From Oscillospiraceae bacterium (GTDB lineage Bacteria; Bacillota; Clostridia; Oscillospirales; Ruminococcaceae), in the NCBI GenBank assembly GCA_017472375.1, contig JAFUQL010000285.1, forward strand, positions 1-6,762: a stretch of 6,762 nt of DNA, written 5' to 3'. Positions 1-5,628 of the stretch are shown one piece after another. A program made the position numbers and the translations under genes. Below the pieces are notes generated by a model, which saw only the letters and a list, made by a program, of their open reading frames with translations, searched no databases and had not been told where the DNA came from. Positions within the stretch are counted from its first letter, which is position 1. Every line of letters starts with the position of its first letter.

Positions 1-1301
1 AGGTTGTCCAGCCGAACCTCAGAAGCGGCTGCAGCGGCGCCGCTGCAGCCGTAGATCGCCTCCGTCAGGGTTCGAAAATCCTCATCGGTGGCAGTGACCA
101 CCGCAGCCCATCCGGACATGGCGTCCTTGCCGAAAATAGAAGCCAAAGCCGCGGCTCGAGTTGTTTCATCCAGACCGCCCAGCCCGGAGCGCAGGCTCTC
201 CATGGTAGCCATCAGATCCACGCTGCCGTCCTCAGTGGTGTGGATGCTGATGTTGTAGGCCTCCATGGCTGCCTTCATTGCCTTTGTAGGCTTCACCAGA
301 TTGGTCAAACCTGCGCGCAGGGTGGTGCCTGCCTGACTGGCCTTGATGCCACTGTTGGCCATCAGTCCGGCCGCCACCGAGGCATCTTCCAGCGAGATGC
401 CCAGCGCACCGCACACCGAGCCCGCATACTGGAAGGTCTCACCCATCATAGCCACGCTGGTATTGGATGCGTTGCCGGCGGCCACCAGCACGTTGGCAAA
501 GCGGTCTGCATCCTCTGCACCCATGCCGAAGGCGGTCAGGCCGTCCGTCAGGATGTCGCTGGTCAATGCCAGGTCCTCACCGCTGGCCGCAGCCGCTGCC
601 ATCACGCCCTCGATGCCGGCCAGCATATCCTCGGTGCTCCAGCCCGCGGCGGCCATGTACTCCAGCGCCTGCGCCGCCTCGGTGGCAGAAAACGCCGTCT
701 TGGCCCCCATTTCCAGTGCTTTTTCCCGCAGTCGGTCAAAGCTCTCCCCTGTGGCGCCGGAGATAGAGCGAACCGCCGACATCTGCTCATCGAAGGCAGC
801 TGTCGTAGTGACCGCTGCGGTGCCTGCGGCGGTCACGGCCGCCGTGACCGGAAGCAGCGCGGTGCCCGCTGCGGACATCGTTCCGCCGAATGCCTGCAGC
901 TTGCCGCCCACATGATCCAACTGCTGCGCCGCCACCGAACCGGTCTGGCGGGCCTGTGCCTCCAGCGTCTCCAGCTTTGTCTGTGTGGCGGAGATCTCCC
1001 GCTGCAATCCCTCATACTGTTGCTGAGAGACCTTGCCCTCGGCAAACTGCTGCTGTACCTGCTTCTCGGCTTCCTTCAGCGTATCCAGCTTGCTCTTGGT
1101 CTCGCCCACTGCTTCGGCCAGCAGGCGCTGTTTCTGCTCCATCAGCTTGGTGTTGCCCGGATCCAGCTTCAAAAGCCGTTCCACGTCCTTCAGCTGGCTC
1201 TCGGTGGAGGAGAGTTCCTTGTTTACCCCAGATAGAGCCTTGGAAAGTCCGGTCGTGTCGCCACCGATCTGTACGGTGATGCCCTTGATGCGGTCAGCCA
1301 A
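1..1301 (-). CDS. Tape measure protein, N-terminal part
   Basis: The tape measure sets tail length and is later ejected. The gene runs off the left edge; 433 residues are visible. It starts at a TTG (1301) with a strong GGAGGTGG site and opens (L/M)ADRIKGITVQIGGDTTG, a start common in Firmicute tape measures. Residues ~20-105 are a charged coiled coil (KELSSTESQLKDVERLLKLD, then long Lys/Glu/Gln-rich helices). Next is an Ala/Thr-rich patch (PVTAAVTAAGTAAVTTTAAF) and the phage tape measure core: DEQMSAVRSISGATGESFDR, then GAKTAFSATEAAQALEYMA, GWSTEDMLAGIEGVM, LGISLEDASVAAGLMANSGI, TTLRAGLTNLVKP, ETTRAAALASIFGKDAMSGW. These match the TP901-type core family. It overlaps the T part by 8 bases. 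Such genes usually extend for many hundreds more codons. Confidence 0.93.
   Translation of the reverse strand, partial: MADRIKGITVQIGGDTTGLSKALSGVNKELSSTESQLKDVERLLKLDPGNTKLMEQKQRLLAEAVGETKSKLDTLKEAEKQVQQQFAEGKVSQQQYEGLQREISATQTKLETLEAQARQTGSVAAQQLDHVGGKLQAFGGTMSAAGTALLPVTAAVTAAGTAAVTTTAAFDEQMSAVRSISGATGESFDRLREKALEMGAKTAFSATEAAQALEYMAAAGWSTEDMLAGIEGVMAAAAASGEDLALTSDILTDGLTAFGMGAEDADRFANVLVAAGNASNTSVAMMGETFQYAGSVCGALGISLEDASVAAGLMANSGIKASQAGTTLRAGLTNLVKPTKAMKAAMEAYNISIHTTEDGSVDLMATMESLRSGLGGLDETTRAAALASIFGKDAMSGWAAVVTATDEDFRTLTEAIYGCSGAAAAASEVRLDN
26..51. repeat. Perfect 26-bp palindrome inside the tape measure gene
   Basis: Bases 26-38 (CGGCTGCAGCGGC) and 39-51 (GCCGCTGCAGCCG) are exact reverse complements with no spacer. 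The stretch encodes a Cys-Ser-Gly-Ala-Ala segment of the tape measure. It contains two CTGCAG sites flanking a GGCGCC. It may be a by-product of GC-rich codons or a cruciform/RNA structure. Confidence 0.9.
830..850. repeat. 21-bp near-perfect palindrome inside the tape measure gene
   Basis: Ten-base arms, CGGTCACGGC (830-839) and GCCGTGACCG (841-850), are separated by one base. They encode the repeated Ala-Val-Thr residues of the Ala/Thr-rich patch, and repeated codons probably explain the symmetry. Confidence 0.8.
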
Positions 1302-1500
1302 TCGTGCCACCTCCTGCAAAAAACGCTCTCATTCCGCCGGGCTCCATGCGCACGGCATACTTCTCGTGGTCGTTTGCCCGCTCTACCAGCAGGTCATAGA
1401 CCATGCCGATGCTCATCTGCGCCAGATCCTCCCCGTGCAGGCCCAATTCGGCACACCGCAGCATAAAGATCGCACCGTTCGGTTCGCGCTCGGTGGGCAT
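1294..1500 (-). CDS. Tail assembly chaperone, T part (expressed by -1 frameshift)
   Basis: The 68-residue extension that in G-T chaperones binds the tail tube protein and helps recruit it onto the tape measure. It reads LRCAELGLHGEDLAQMSIGM, then VYDLLVERANDHEKYAV, the usual 'LGLs..dL..mtlg.v.Dl..e..Nd' pattern of Firmicute T parts. An ATG lies at 1500, overlapping the G stop as TAATG, but upstream there is only the A9 run and a C-rich stretch, with no ribosome binding site. So fusion by -1 frameshift is the more likely way it is made; reinitiation at TAATG remains possible. It ends inside the tape measure start region, overlapping it by 8 bases. Confidence 0.82.
   Translation of the reverse strand: MPTEREPNGAIFMLRCAELGLHGEDLAQMSIGMVYDLLVERANDHEKYAVRMEPGGMRAFFAGGGTIG
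1307..1314 (-). promoter_or_regulatory. Ribosome binding site of the tape measure gene, fixing a TTG start
   Basis: The minus strand reads GGAGGTGG, followed by five bases (CACGA) and TTG. No ATG or GTG near this point gives the conserved ADRIKGITVQIGGDT start, so the site decides for TTG. It lies within the last codons of the T part. Confidence 0.75.
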
Positions 1501-1883
1501 TATTTTTTTTTAGCGGCGGAGGTGGTGCGGTTGTTCTCGCCCCACAGCTCAAGGATCACGGGCAGGATCCTATAGACGGAAAAAACGCCTTCCATGCCGT
1601 CCAGCCACTCATCGGGGGAATCCGGCACCGGCTCGCCTGCGTGTTTGGCCATCAGATAGGCCACGTTCTCGAAAATAGTCAGGTCGGCCACGCTGAGCTG
1701 AGCCTCGGTGCGCTCCTCCTCGGTGGCATCGGCGGGCAGAGACTGTGCCTTGCGATAAGCCCGATTCAACTGGTTCATGTCCGCGATCAGGTCGCGGCCG
1801 AACCGGAACCGATACAGCCGCGGGATCAGCGCACTGGCCCTCAGCCTGACCGGCTTACCGTCGATCTCGACTGTACGCTCCAT
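1500..1883 (-). CDS. Tail assembly chaperone, G part (zero-frame product)
   Basis: A 127-residue protein in the position of lambda gpG, a chaperone that coats the tape measure before the tube assembles. It opens with ERTVEIDGKPVRLRASALIP, a short beta strand pair followed by helices (YRFRFGRDLIADMNQL, VADLTIFENVAYLMAKHA), and it has the typical SPDEWLDGMEGVFSVYRILP near the end. Such features match Firmicute tail assembly chaperones. The start is well placed: GAGGAGG before an ATG that shares one base with the tail protein stop (TGATG). The gene ends in three AAA codons and TAA; that A9 run is a likely frameshift site leading to the T part. Confidence 0.9.
   Translation of the reverse strand: MERTVEIDGKPVRLRASALIPRLYRFRFGRDLIADMNQLNRAYRKAQSLPADATEEERTEAQLSVADLTIFENVAYLMAKHAGEPVPDSPDEWLDGMEGVFSVYRILPVILELWGENNRTTSAAKKK
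1503..1511 (-). promoter_or_regulatory. A9 slippery site for probable -1 ribosomal frameshift (G to G-T)
   Basis: On the minus strand the G gene ends GCT AAA AAA AAA TAA. The last seven bases of the run are an A AAA AAA heptamer in the proper phase for a -1 slip, and the stop codon follows at once. After the slip the ribosome reads ATA, then the ATG of the T part, with no stop between, giving a G-T product of about 196 residues. The frame relationship was checked from positions: G codons start at coordinates 3n+2, the T part at 3n, which is a -1 step on this strand. The A run could also promote slippage by RNA polymerase. Confidence 0.8.
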
Positions 1884-2431
1884 CAGGTATCCTCCTCATA
1901 GACAGCAGTGTACCAGCTGCTCACCACACTCTCTGGGGTATCGCTCTGAGTCATGGCCATCACCCGGCCGTCGGGCAGAGGCGCAGCGGTCACACTGATG
2001 GTGCTGGTGCTGGGGGTCTTGGTGTTCTCGTTGGTCTTGAATTCCCGATTGGGGCGGGTGGCGGTGCAGTTGTACAGCACGAACTTCGTACCGGACACAT
2101 CGCCATCTTCCTCGAACAGCAGTGCGAAGCTCTTGGGCTCTACCATCGCGTTCTCGGTCAGAACTTTACTGGTGGCACCCTCGGTCACACCAAACACCTC
2201 AGTGAGGAACTCCGCAGGGAAGGCCGCCATCTCCAGATCGCCCGCGTATCCGTTGTTGGCTACGGCGTTGTAGTACACCACACCGTCCGCATAAAAAGGG
2301 GTCACCTCACCCTGCGGCTCCAGACTGAACGCCACCGCGCCAGGGATGGCCTTGGGCGCAGACCATGCGCCTTCGGTGGTCATCACCGCATAGTGGACGT
2401 TGTGGATGTTGAATTTCACTTTATCTGCCAT
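1883..2431 (-). CDS. Major tail protein (phi13-type tail tube subunit)
   Basis: The hexameric subunit that stacks to form the tail tube, 182 residues. It opens with ADKVKFNIHNVHYAVMTTEG, then a beta-rich body with IPGAVAFSLEPQGEVTPFYAD, YAGDLEMAAFPAEFLTEVFG, and ALLFEEDGDVSGTKFVLYNC; this is the pattern of phi13-like Firmicute tail proteins. The C-terminal part (STSTISVTAAPLPDGRVMAM) is the usual final strand region. The frame also allows a GTG at 2437, but that overlaps the ribosome binding site region; the ATG at 2431 has GAGGTG five bases upstream and leaves only two bases after the previous stop, so it is preferred. The next gene starts in the stop codon (TGATG). Confidence 0.9.
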   Translation of the reverse strand: MADKVKFNIHNVHYAVMTTEGAWSAPKAIPGAVAFSLEPQGEVTPFYADGVVYYNAVANNGYAGDLEMAAFPAEFLTEVFGVTEGATSKVLTENAMVEPKSFALLFEEDGDVSGTKFVLYNCTATRPNREFKTNENTKTPSTSTISVTAAPLPDGRVMAMTQSDTPESVVSSWYTAVYEEDT

Positions 2432-2433
2432 TG

Positions 2434-2739
2434 TCACACCTCAAATTCATAGAGTACCTGAAAGCAGTTTTCCGATTCCAGCCACTCTTTTGTTTTCTCC
2501 CAGACAAAGGAGGACAGAGCCCTCTCGACTCTGCCCTCCAGTTCTGGGTCGTTTTTGTCCGTGTAAAGTTCCACCTGAATGTGCCGGATCCCGCACCACA
2601 CCCTGCCATCGGCGGCAAAGGGGCGGCAGTATGCCTCGAGCCAGACCAGATAGGGCAGCGGTCTGGGGGCCCGAAAGCACCCATAGACCACCGGCAGCCC
2701 GGTGGTCTCCAGCAGCATCTGGATCATTTCATCCGTCAC
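2434..2739 (-). CDS. Tail terminator / tail completion-like neck protein
   Basis: A 101-residue protein whose place (after gp10-like and before the major tail protein) is that of the tail terminator, which caps the tube and binds the head. Visible segments are LLETTGLPVVYGCFRAPRPLPYLVW at the N-terminus (split here as TGLPVVYGCFRAP and LPYLVW), a strand HIQVELYTDKNDPELEGRVE, and a terminal WLESENCFQVLYEFEV. The strand with 'xxxVELYTxxKDxxxE' is common in this family. The start could be the GTG at 2739, which overlaps the previous gene by 11 bases, or the ATG at 2727, which has GGTGA 8 bases upstream and gives 97 residues. The function is inferred from order and general look. Confidence 0.75.
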   Translation of the reverse strand: MTDEMIQMLLETTGLPVVYGCFRAPRPLPYLVWLEAYCRPFAADGRVWCGIRHIQVELYTDKNDPELEGRVERALSSFVWEKTKEWLESENCFQVLYEFEV

Positions 2740-3118
2740 CCTTCACCACCACCTTTACCCTTCGTTCCAGCTTCTCTGCGGCGTGCTGCTCGGCCGGGCG
2801 GATGTGTGGGATGCCCTCGGTGCGCCCGCCGGTCAGCACGTTGACATGCCCATGTTCCAGCAGATGGGTCAGCTGGTAGCTGGTGCGGTTGCGCACCGTG
2901 ATGCGAAGATCTTCCGCGCTCTCGTAGCTCACCTCAGCACGCCATCCTCTGCGATACCGGCCGCTCTTGCGGGGACTGCCGGCGCGGATCTCCGCCAAGC
3001 ATTCTCTGGACACCTGACGGACGCTGTCTTTGACTCCGTCGGTGACCTCCTGTCGGTAGCTCTCAAGCTCCTCGGCCACCGCCCGCGCCAGCTCTTCCAC
3101 CGGGATCGTCCGGCTCAT
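2729..3118 (-). CDS. HK97 gp10-like neck/tail-joining protein
   Basis: A 129-residue protein of the HK97 gp10-like group, which contributes to head-tail joining or tail completion. Residues 1-45 form a helix (PVEELARAVAEELESYRQEV, then VKDSVRQVSRECLAEI). It is followed by the typical SPRKSGRYRRGWRAEV motif (family: 'tPk.tG.l..sw'), a beta segment with TVRNRTSYQLTHLLEHGH (family: 'V.N...Y..~lEyG'), GIPHIRPAEQHAAEKL (family: 'pfl.pA.......~'), and a basic C-terminus. The start overlaps the upstream stop as ATGA, and its end overlaps the next gene by a few bases if that gene starts at GTG 2739. Confidence 0.9.
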   Translation of the reverse strand: MSRTIPVEELARAVAEELESYRQEVTDGVKDSVRQVSRECLAEIRAGSPRKSGRYRRGWRAEVSYESAEDLRITVRNRTSYQLTHLLEHGHVNVLTGGRTEGIPHIRPAEQHAAEKLERRVKVVVKGDG

Positions 3119-3459
3119 TCCATCACCGCCTTCAGCTTCACCAGTTCATGCCGGTGTTCCAGATCGTCGTAGGCCGTCGGACGGTACACCCCGCCGCCAT
3201 ACAGCAGACGGCATCCAGTGAGGGTCTGCGCCTGCACCAGCCGGTCCAGTCTTCGGCTCCAGCGGGTCACGAACACCAGCGTATCCTGCTGCCCCTGAAC
3301 GGCAGCTGCCCAATATTCCTGCCCATACAGTCCGTTCACAGCACACCACAGCACTACGGAATCCTTCCAGACTCGCAGCTCGTTGCCCTGTGCATCCTGT
3401 TCCAGCGTGTACTCCTGCAGCACCACCCGGTGCCGCAGCTTGCCCGGATCAACGATCAT
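3115..3459 (-). CDS. Head-closure / head-tail adaptor protein (SPP1 gp16-like)
   Basis: A 114-residue neck protein, probably the stopper or adaptor that closes the head and joins it to the tail. It opens with MIVDPGKLRHRVVLQEYTLEQDAQGNELRVWKD split over two strands, the usual start of this family ('G.lrhRI.iq....~~d~~G~~~~~W'), then a beta-rich body with ALTGCRLLYGG-type segment (LTGCRLLYGGGVY) and a terminal RHELVKLKAVME. An open frame extends 45 codons upstream to an ATG at 3594, but that part is Arg-rich shadow sequence across the connector gene. The ATG at 3459 gives the family length, an ATGA overlap with the connector stop and a CGAGGAA ribosome binding site. Confidence 0.85.
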   Translation of the reverse strand: MIVDPGKLRHRVVLQEYTLEQDAQGNELRVWKDSVVLWCAVNGLYGQEYWAAAVQGQQDTLVFVTRWSRRLDRLVQAQTLTGCRLLYGGGVYRPTAYDDLEHRHELVKLKAVME

Positions 3460-3785
3460 ACCAGATTCCTCGCGTGCATCCCCAGAATGGTGTCCAGCGT
3501 GCGGTTGACTGCGCTTCCGCCCTGTCTGCCGGCGGCAATTCCGTCGGCGTAGGCGGAGCGGTGGTCGAACAGATCCTGACAGAGAGCCAGCCATGCGATG
3601 GTCAGGTCGGCATAGTCGTCCAGCGAGGGCTCGCCGGCCACGCTCGCAGCCGGCAGGCCGGTGTAGTCACAGACATACTGCTTTGCCGCATCCATGACGG
3701 CCGTCAACTCCGTTTCGCTCCACTCGTCCTCGCTCAGCTTTAACCATGCGGCCACCGCCGCGGCGTCAAACTCGCTGATCTTCAT
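3456..3785 (-). CDS. Head-tail connector protein, gp6-like (QLRG/DUF3199-type)
   Basis: A 109-residue, mostly helical protein. The N-terminal KISEFDAAAVAAWLKLSEDE, the middle AKQYVCDYTGLP and the terminal DLTIAWLALCQDLFDHRSAY followed by NRTLDTILGMHARNLV match the layout of HK97 gp6-like connectors, which form a ring under the portal. It directly follows the capsid gene with a 15-base gap that carries GAGAGGAG before the ATG. The place between capsid and head-closure genes is the one expected for this family. Its stop overlaps the next ATG as ATGA. The exact subfamily name is inferred. Confidence 0.88.
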   Translation of the reverse strand: MKISEFDAAAVAAWLKLSEDEWSETELTAVMDAAKQYVCDYTGLPAASVAGEPSLDDYADLTIAWLALCQDLFDHRSAYADGIAAGRQGGSAVNRTLDTILGMHARNLV

Positions 3786-3800
3786 GGGGCGCTCCTCTCA

Positions 3801-4940
3801 TCAGGCAGATTTCTGCACCAGCACGGCCAGCTTCTGGTGGTCGGTGACCTTGGCGTCGAACTCGAACCAAGCGACCACGCCGATGGCGTGCTGGGTCGCA
3901 TACTTCTCGCGGAGCACCTGCACCTGCAGGTTCTCACGCATATTCACGGACAGACCGGTGTAATCGCCGTACAGCACGCTCTTGGCACCGGCGGCAGGGA
4001 CGGGCATATTGTCGGACAGATAGACAGGCTTGCCCAGCAGACGGTAGGGGAACTCGCCGGCCATGTCGTCCTGCAGCAGATAGCGGTTGTTGCTGTCCTT
4101 CAGCTTCTTCACCATCAGGAAGGTCTCGGGGTGCATGGTCCAGCAGGCGGCAGCCTGATGCGCCTGAGGCAGCTTGCTCTGCAGGGTGATCAGTTCATCG
4201 GCGGTAATGGCTGCGGCCGCGGCAGCGGTAACGGTGGTGGAGGTCATCAGAGCACCCTGCGCCTTGGTGCTGCCGGTGATCAGTTCCTTCTCAAGGAAGC
4301 CCGCCACCTCCTCGGCGATCTGGTTCACGATGAAGTCCACCACGTTGAAGGTGGCGCTGTTCTCCACACTGCGGCCGATGAGGGTCAGCGCACCGGCCAG
4401 ATAGCCGCCCAGATCCACACTGGTAAAGGCGCCGGCATCCGCGGTGATCTCAGTGAACTCGGTCTGGTAGCCCACCGCGATGTCATGGGTGGTGTTGGCC
4501 TTGCCCCAGACGGGCACCTTCAGGGTGCCCTTGACACTGTACATGGTGCAGCCGGCCAGAATGGGGCAGCGGTCCTTCACGGCCTTGATGATGCGCCCGG
4601 CGATGCTGACGGGAATGATGGCGCCATTGTTGGCCATGTCCAGATTCTGCTCGCCGGCGCGCAGCTCATGCACGCGGCCCAGCACATAGTCGGCAAATGC
4701 GCGCTCCTCTGCCTCCTCTGCACGGGGAGCGGCAGGTACCTCTGCGGGAATGCTGGCGGCGCGGGCACGCTGCTCTCGGGCAATGGTCTCGTCGATAGCC
4801 TTTACCTCAGCCTCGGCAGCATCAAATGCAGCCGCCTCCTCCTCGGTCATGGCGCGGGTCTCGCAGTCCGCACCGGTGACCAGGGCGTTCATCTGGTTCA
4901 CCAGCTCGGCGCGGCGCTCGTTCAGGGCTTTCAGGTTCAT
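3801..4940 (-). CDS. Major capsid protein, HK97 fold
   Basis: The main shell subunit, 379 residues. Residues 1-60 are charged and helical (LNERRAELVNQMNALVTG, then an Ala/Glu-rich run) and fit the coiled-coil delta domain that serves as internal scaffold; residues 62-80 are a Pro/Ala/Glu-rich linker. The mature part probably starts somewhere after residue ~80-100. Family signatures follow: IPVSIAGRIIKAVKDRCPIL (109-128), TLKVPVWG (139-146), LIGRSVENS near 187-195, NQIAEEVAGFLEKELITGS (206-224), then CWTMHPETFLMVKKLKDSN (266-284) and FPYRLLGKPVYLSDNMP (297-313), ending in YGDYTGLSVNMRENLQVQVL and VVAWFEFDAKVTD. An Ala run (239-244) falls in a likely loop. AAGGAAGGA lies 5 bases before the ATG, in the 19-base gap after the protease. 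The exact cleavage site cannot be read from the sequence. Confidence 0.96.
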   Translation of the reverse strand: MNLKALNERRAELVNQMNALVTGADCETRAMTEEEAAAFDAAEAEVKAIDETIAREQRARAASIPAEVPAAPRAEEAEERAFADYVLGRVHELRAGEQNLDMANNGAIIPVSIAGRIIKAVKDRCPILAGCTMYSVKGTLKVPVWGKANTTHDIAVGYQTEFTEITADAGAFTSVDLGGYLAGALTLIGRSVENSATFNVVDFIVNQIAEEVAGFLEKELITGSTKAQGALMTSTTVTAAAAAAITADELITLQSKLPQAHQAAACWTMHPETFLMVKKLKDSNNRYLLQDDMAGEFPYRLLGKPVYLSDNMPVPAAGAKSVLYGDYTGLSVNMRENLQVQVLREKYATQHAIGVVAWFEFDAKVTDHQKLAVLVQKSA

Positions 4941-4959
4941 ACTGTTCCTTCCTTTCGAT

Positions 4960-5547
4960 TCAGTGGTTCAGGGCGGAAACTCGGGCATGGTAGCCAGAGT
5001 TGTCGAAAATAGGGGCGGCGGGCGCAGATCCCCGCACCCGCACATCGGCCTCGCAGGAGCGGGTCTCCAGCTCGACCTCTCCGTCGGCGCGCACCTCCAC
5101 GCTGGTGGCGGCGTACACCGGCTGCTTGTTGACCACAAGGGTCACATGGTCCAGATCCAGCGTCTGGATGCGGCGCAGGGGAAGATCCTCCGCCCGCGGC
5201 TCCAGCGTGTCCTGTACGTTGTACATTCCAAAGCTCCAGCCCCGGATCTTCCCGCTCCGGGCCAGTGCAATGATGTTCTCGTCGCGGATCAGCACGTCGG
5301 CGTGCAGGCCGATGCTGTCCTCGTGCAGTTCCAGCGTGCCGTCCCGGGTCTCAGCGTACACGTGGCCATCGTCGTGGTCCACGGTCAGGGTGATGTTTCC
5401 GGCCCGGGCGATGGCCCCGGCAAAGGCCCGCGGTTCGATCACCTCCACCACTCTGCCGTGCCGGGTGATCACCGGGCGGCTCATTTTTTCGGTGGCGTTG
5501 ACGTAACCGGAGATGTGCGCACCGTCGGCGCGGATCTCGATGTTCAT
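4960..5547 (-). CDS. HK97-type prohead protease (peptidase family U35-like)
   Basis: This serine protease cuts the scaffold-like delta domain from the capsid protein, and itself, during prohead maturation. Family features, numbered from the ATG at 5547 (195 residues): VVEVIEPRAFAGAI (the 'E.i.pGAF' segment), LTVDHDDGHVYA with the likely catalytic His58, GTLELHEDSIGLHADV, GKIRGWSFGMY with the likely nucleophile Ser105, and a terminal LDLDHVTLVVNKQPVYAATSV where relatives usually have an 'LxEVSxVxxPAY' pattern. Length suits the family. The start is uncertain. A GTG at 5562 is open in frame but lies inside the GAGGTGA ribosome binding site, so it is unlikely. An in-frame TTG at 5553 has the best spacing (5 bases) and the ATG at 5547 has 11. 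The choice alters only two codons. The gene lies directly upstream of the capsid gene, as expected. Confidence 0.9.
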   Translation of the reverse strand: MNIEIRADGAHISGYVNATEKMSRPVITRHGRVVEVIEPRAFAGAIARAGNITLTVDHDDGHVYAETRDGTLELHEDSIGLHADVLIRDENIIALARSGKIRGWSFGMYNVQDTLEPRAEDLPLRRIQTLDLDHVTLVVNKQPVYAATSVEVRADGEVELETRSCEADVRVRGSAPAAPIFDNSGYHARVSALNH

Positions 5548-5558
5548 CGACAATTGGT

Positions 5559-5565
5559 TCACCTC
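5559..5565 (-). promoter_or_regulatory. Ribosome binding site of the protease, overlapping an in-frame GTG
   Basis: The minus strand reads GAGGTGA here, a 7-base match to the complement of the 16S rRNA 3' end. An in-frame GTG sits within it and cannot use it, so the start must be downstream: TTG at 5553 or ATG at 5547. This is why the longer 200-residue reading was not chosen. Confidence 0.65.
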
Positions 5566-5592
5566 ATTTCAAACATAGGATAACAAAAGGGC

Positions 5593-5610
5593 CGCTGCCA
5601 AAAGGCAGCG
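5593..5610 (-). terminator. Terminator-like hairpin between the small acidic gene and the protease
   Basis: A perfect 7-bp inverted repeat (CGCTGCC and GGCAGCG) with a 4-base loop, TTTT on the minus strand, lies about 18 bases past the stop of the small acidic gene. On the minus strand it is followed by GCC and then CTTTTGTTAT, a short, interrupted T tract. It is GC-rich and in the only sizeable gap of the module, so it could be a weak Rho-independent terminator, an attenuator, or an mRNA processing/stability stem. The imperfect T tract, and essential head genes just downstream, argue against full termination. On the plus strand no T tract follows. Confidence 0.5.
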
Positions 5611-5628
5611 ACCCCGCGGTATTCGGTT

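Noticed and set aside
240..1235. 331-codon open frame on the plus strand across the tape measure gene
   Set aside because: It is antisense to the recognised tape measure and rich in Cys, His, Arg and Gly, typical of a shadow frame.
1503..1511. A9 run as a sequencing error that splits one gene
   Set aside because: G and T parts are separate frames in nearly all long-tailed phages, and the run sits at the expected G end, so a natural frameshift site is more likely than an error.
3460..3594. 45-codon N-terminal extension of the head-closure gene
   Set aside because: It is Arg-rich, overlaps the connector gene and lacks family similarity; the ATG at 3459 has an ATGA overlap and a ribosome binding site.
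3786..3800. Possible promoter between capsid and connector genes
   Set aside because: The gap is 15 bases and is filled by a ribosome binding site; no -35/-10 pair is seen.
4201..4230. GC-rich Ala-coding repeat in the capsid gene (Ala run) as a mobile or repeat element
   Set aside because: It is only a run of Ala codons in a likely capsid loop, with no flanking repeats.
3837..5012. 391-codon open frame on the plus strand across the capsid gene
   Set aside because: It is antisense to the clear capsid protein, has low-complexity His/Gly/Gln-rich content and no family look; long antisense frames are usual in GC-rich coding DNA.
4750..5583. 277-codon plus-strand frame across the protease
   Set aside because: It is the antisense shadow of the protease and the capsid N-terminus, with no ribosome binding site or domain.
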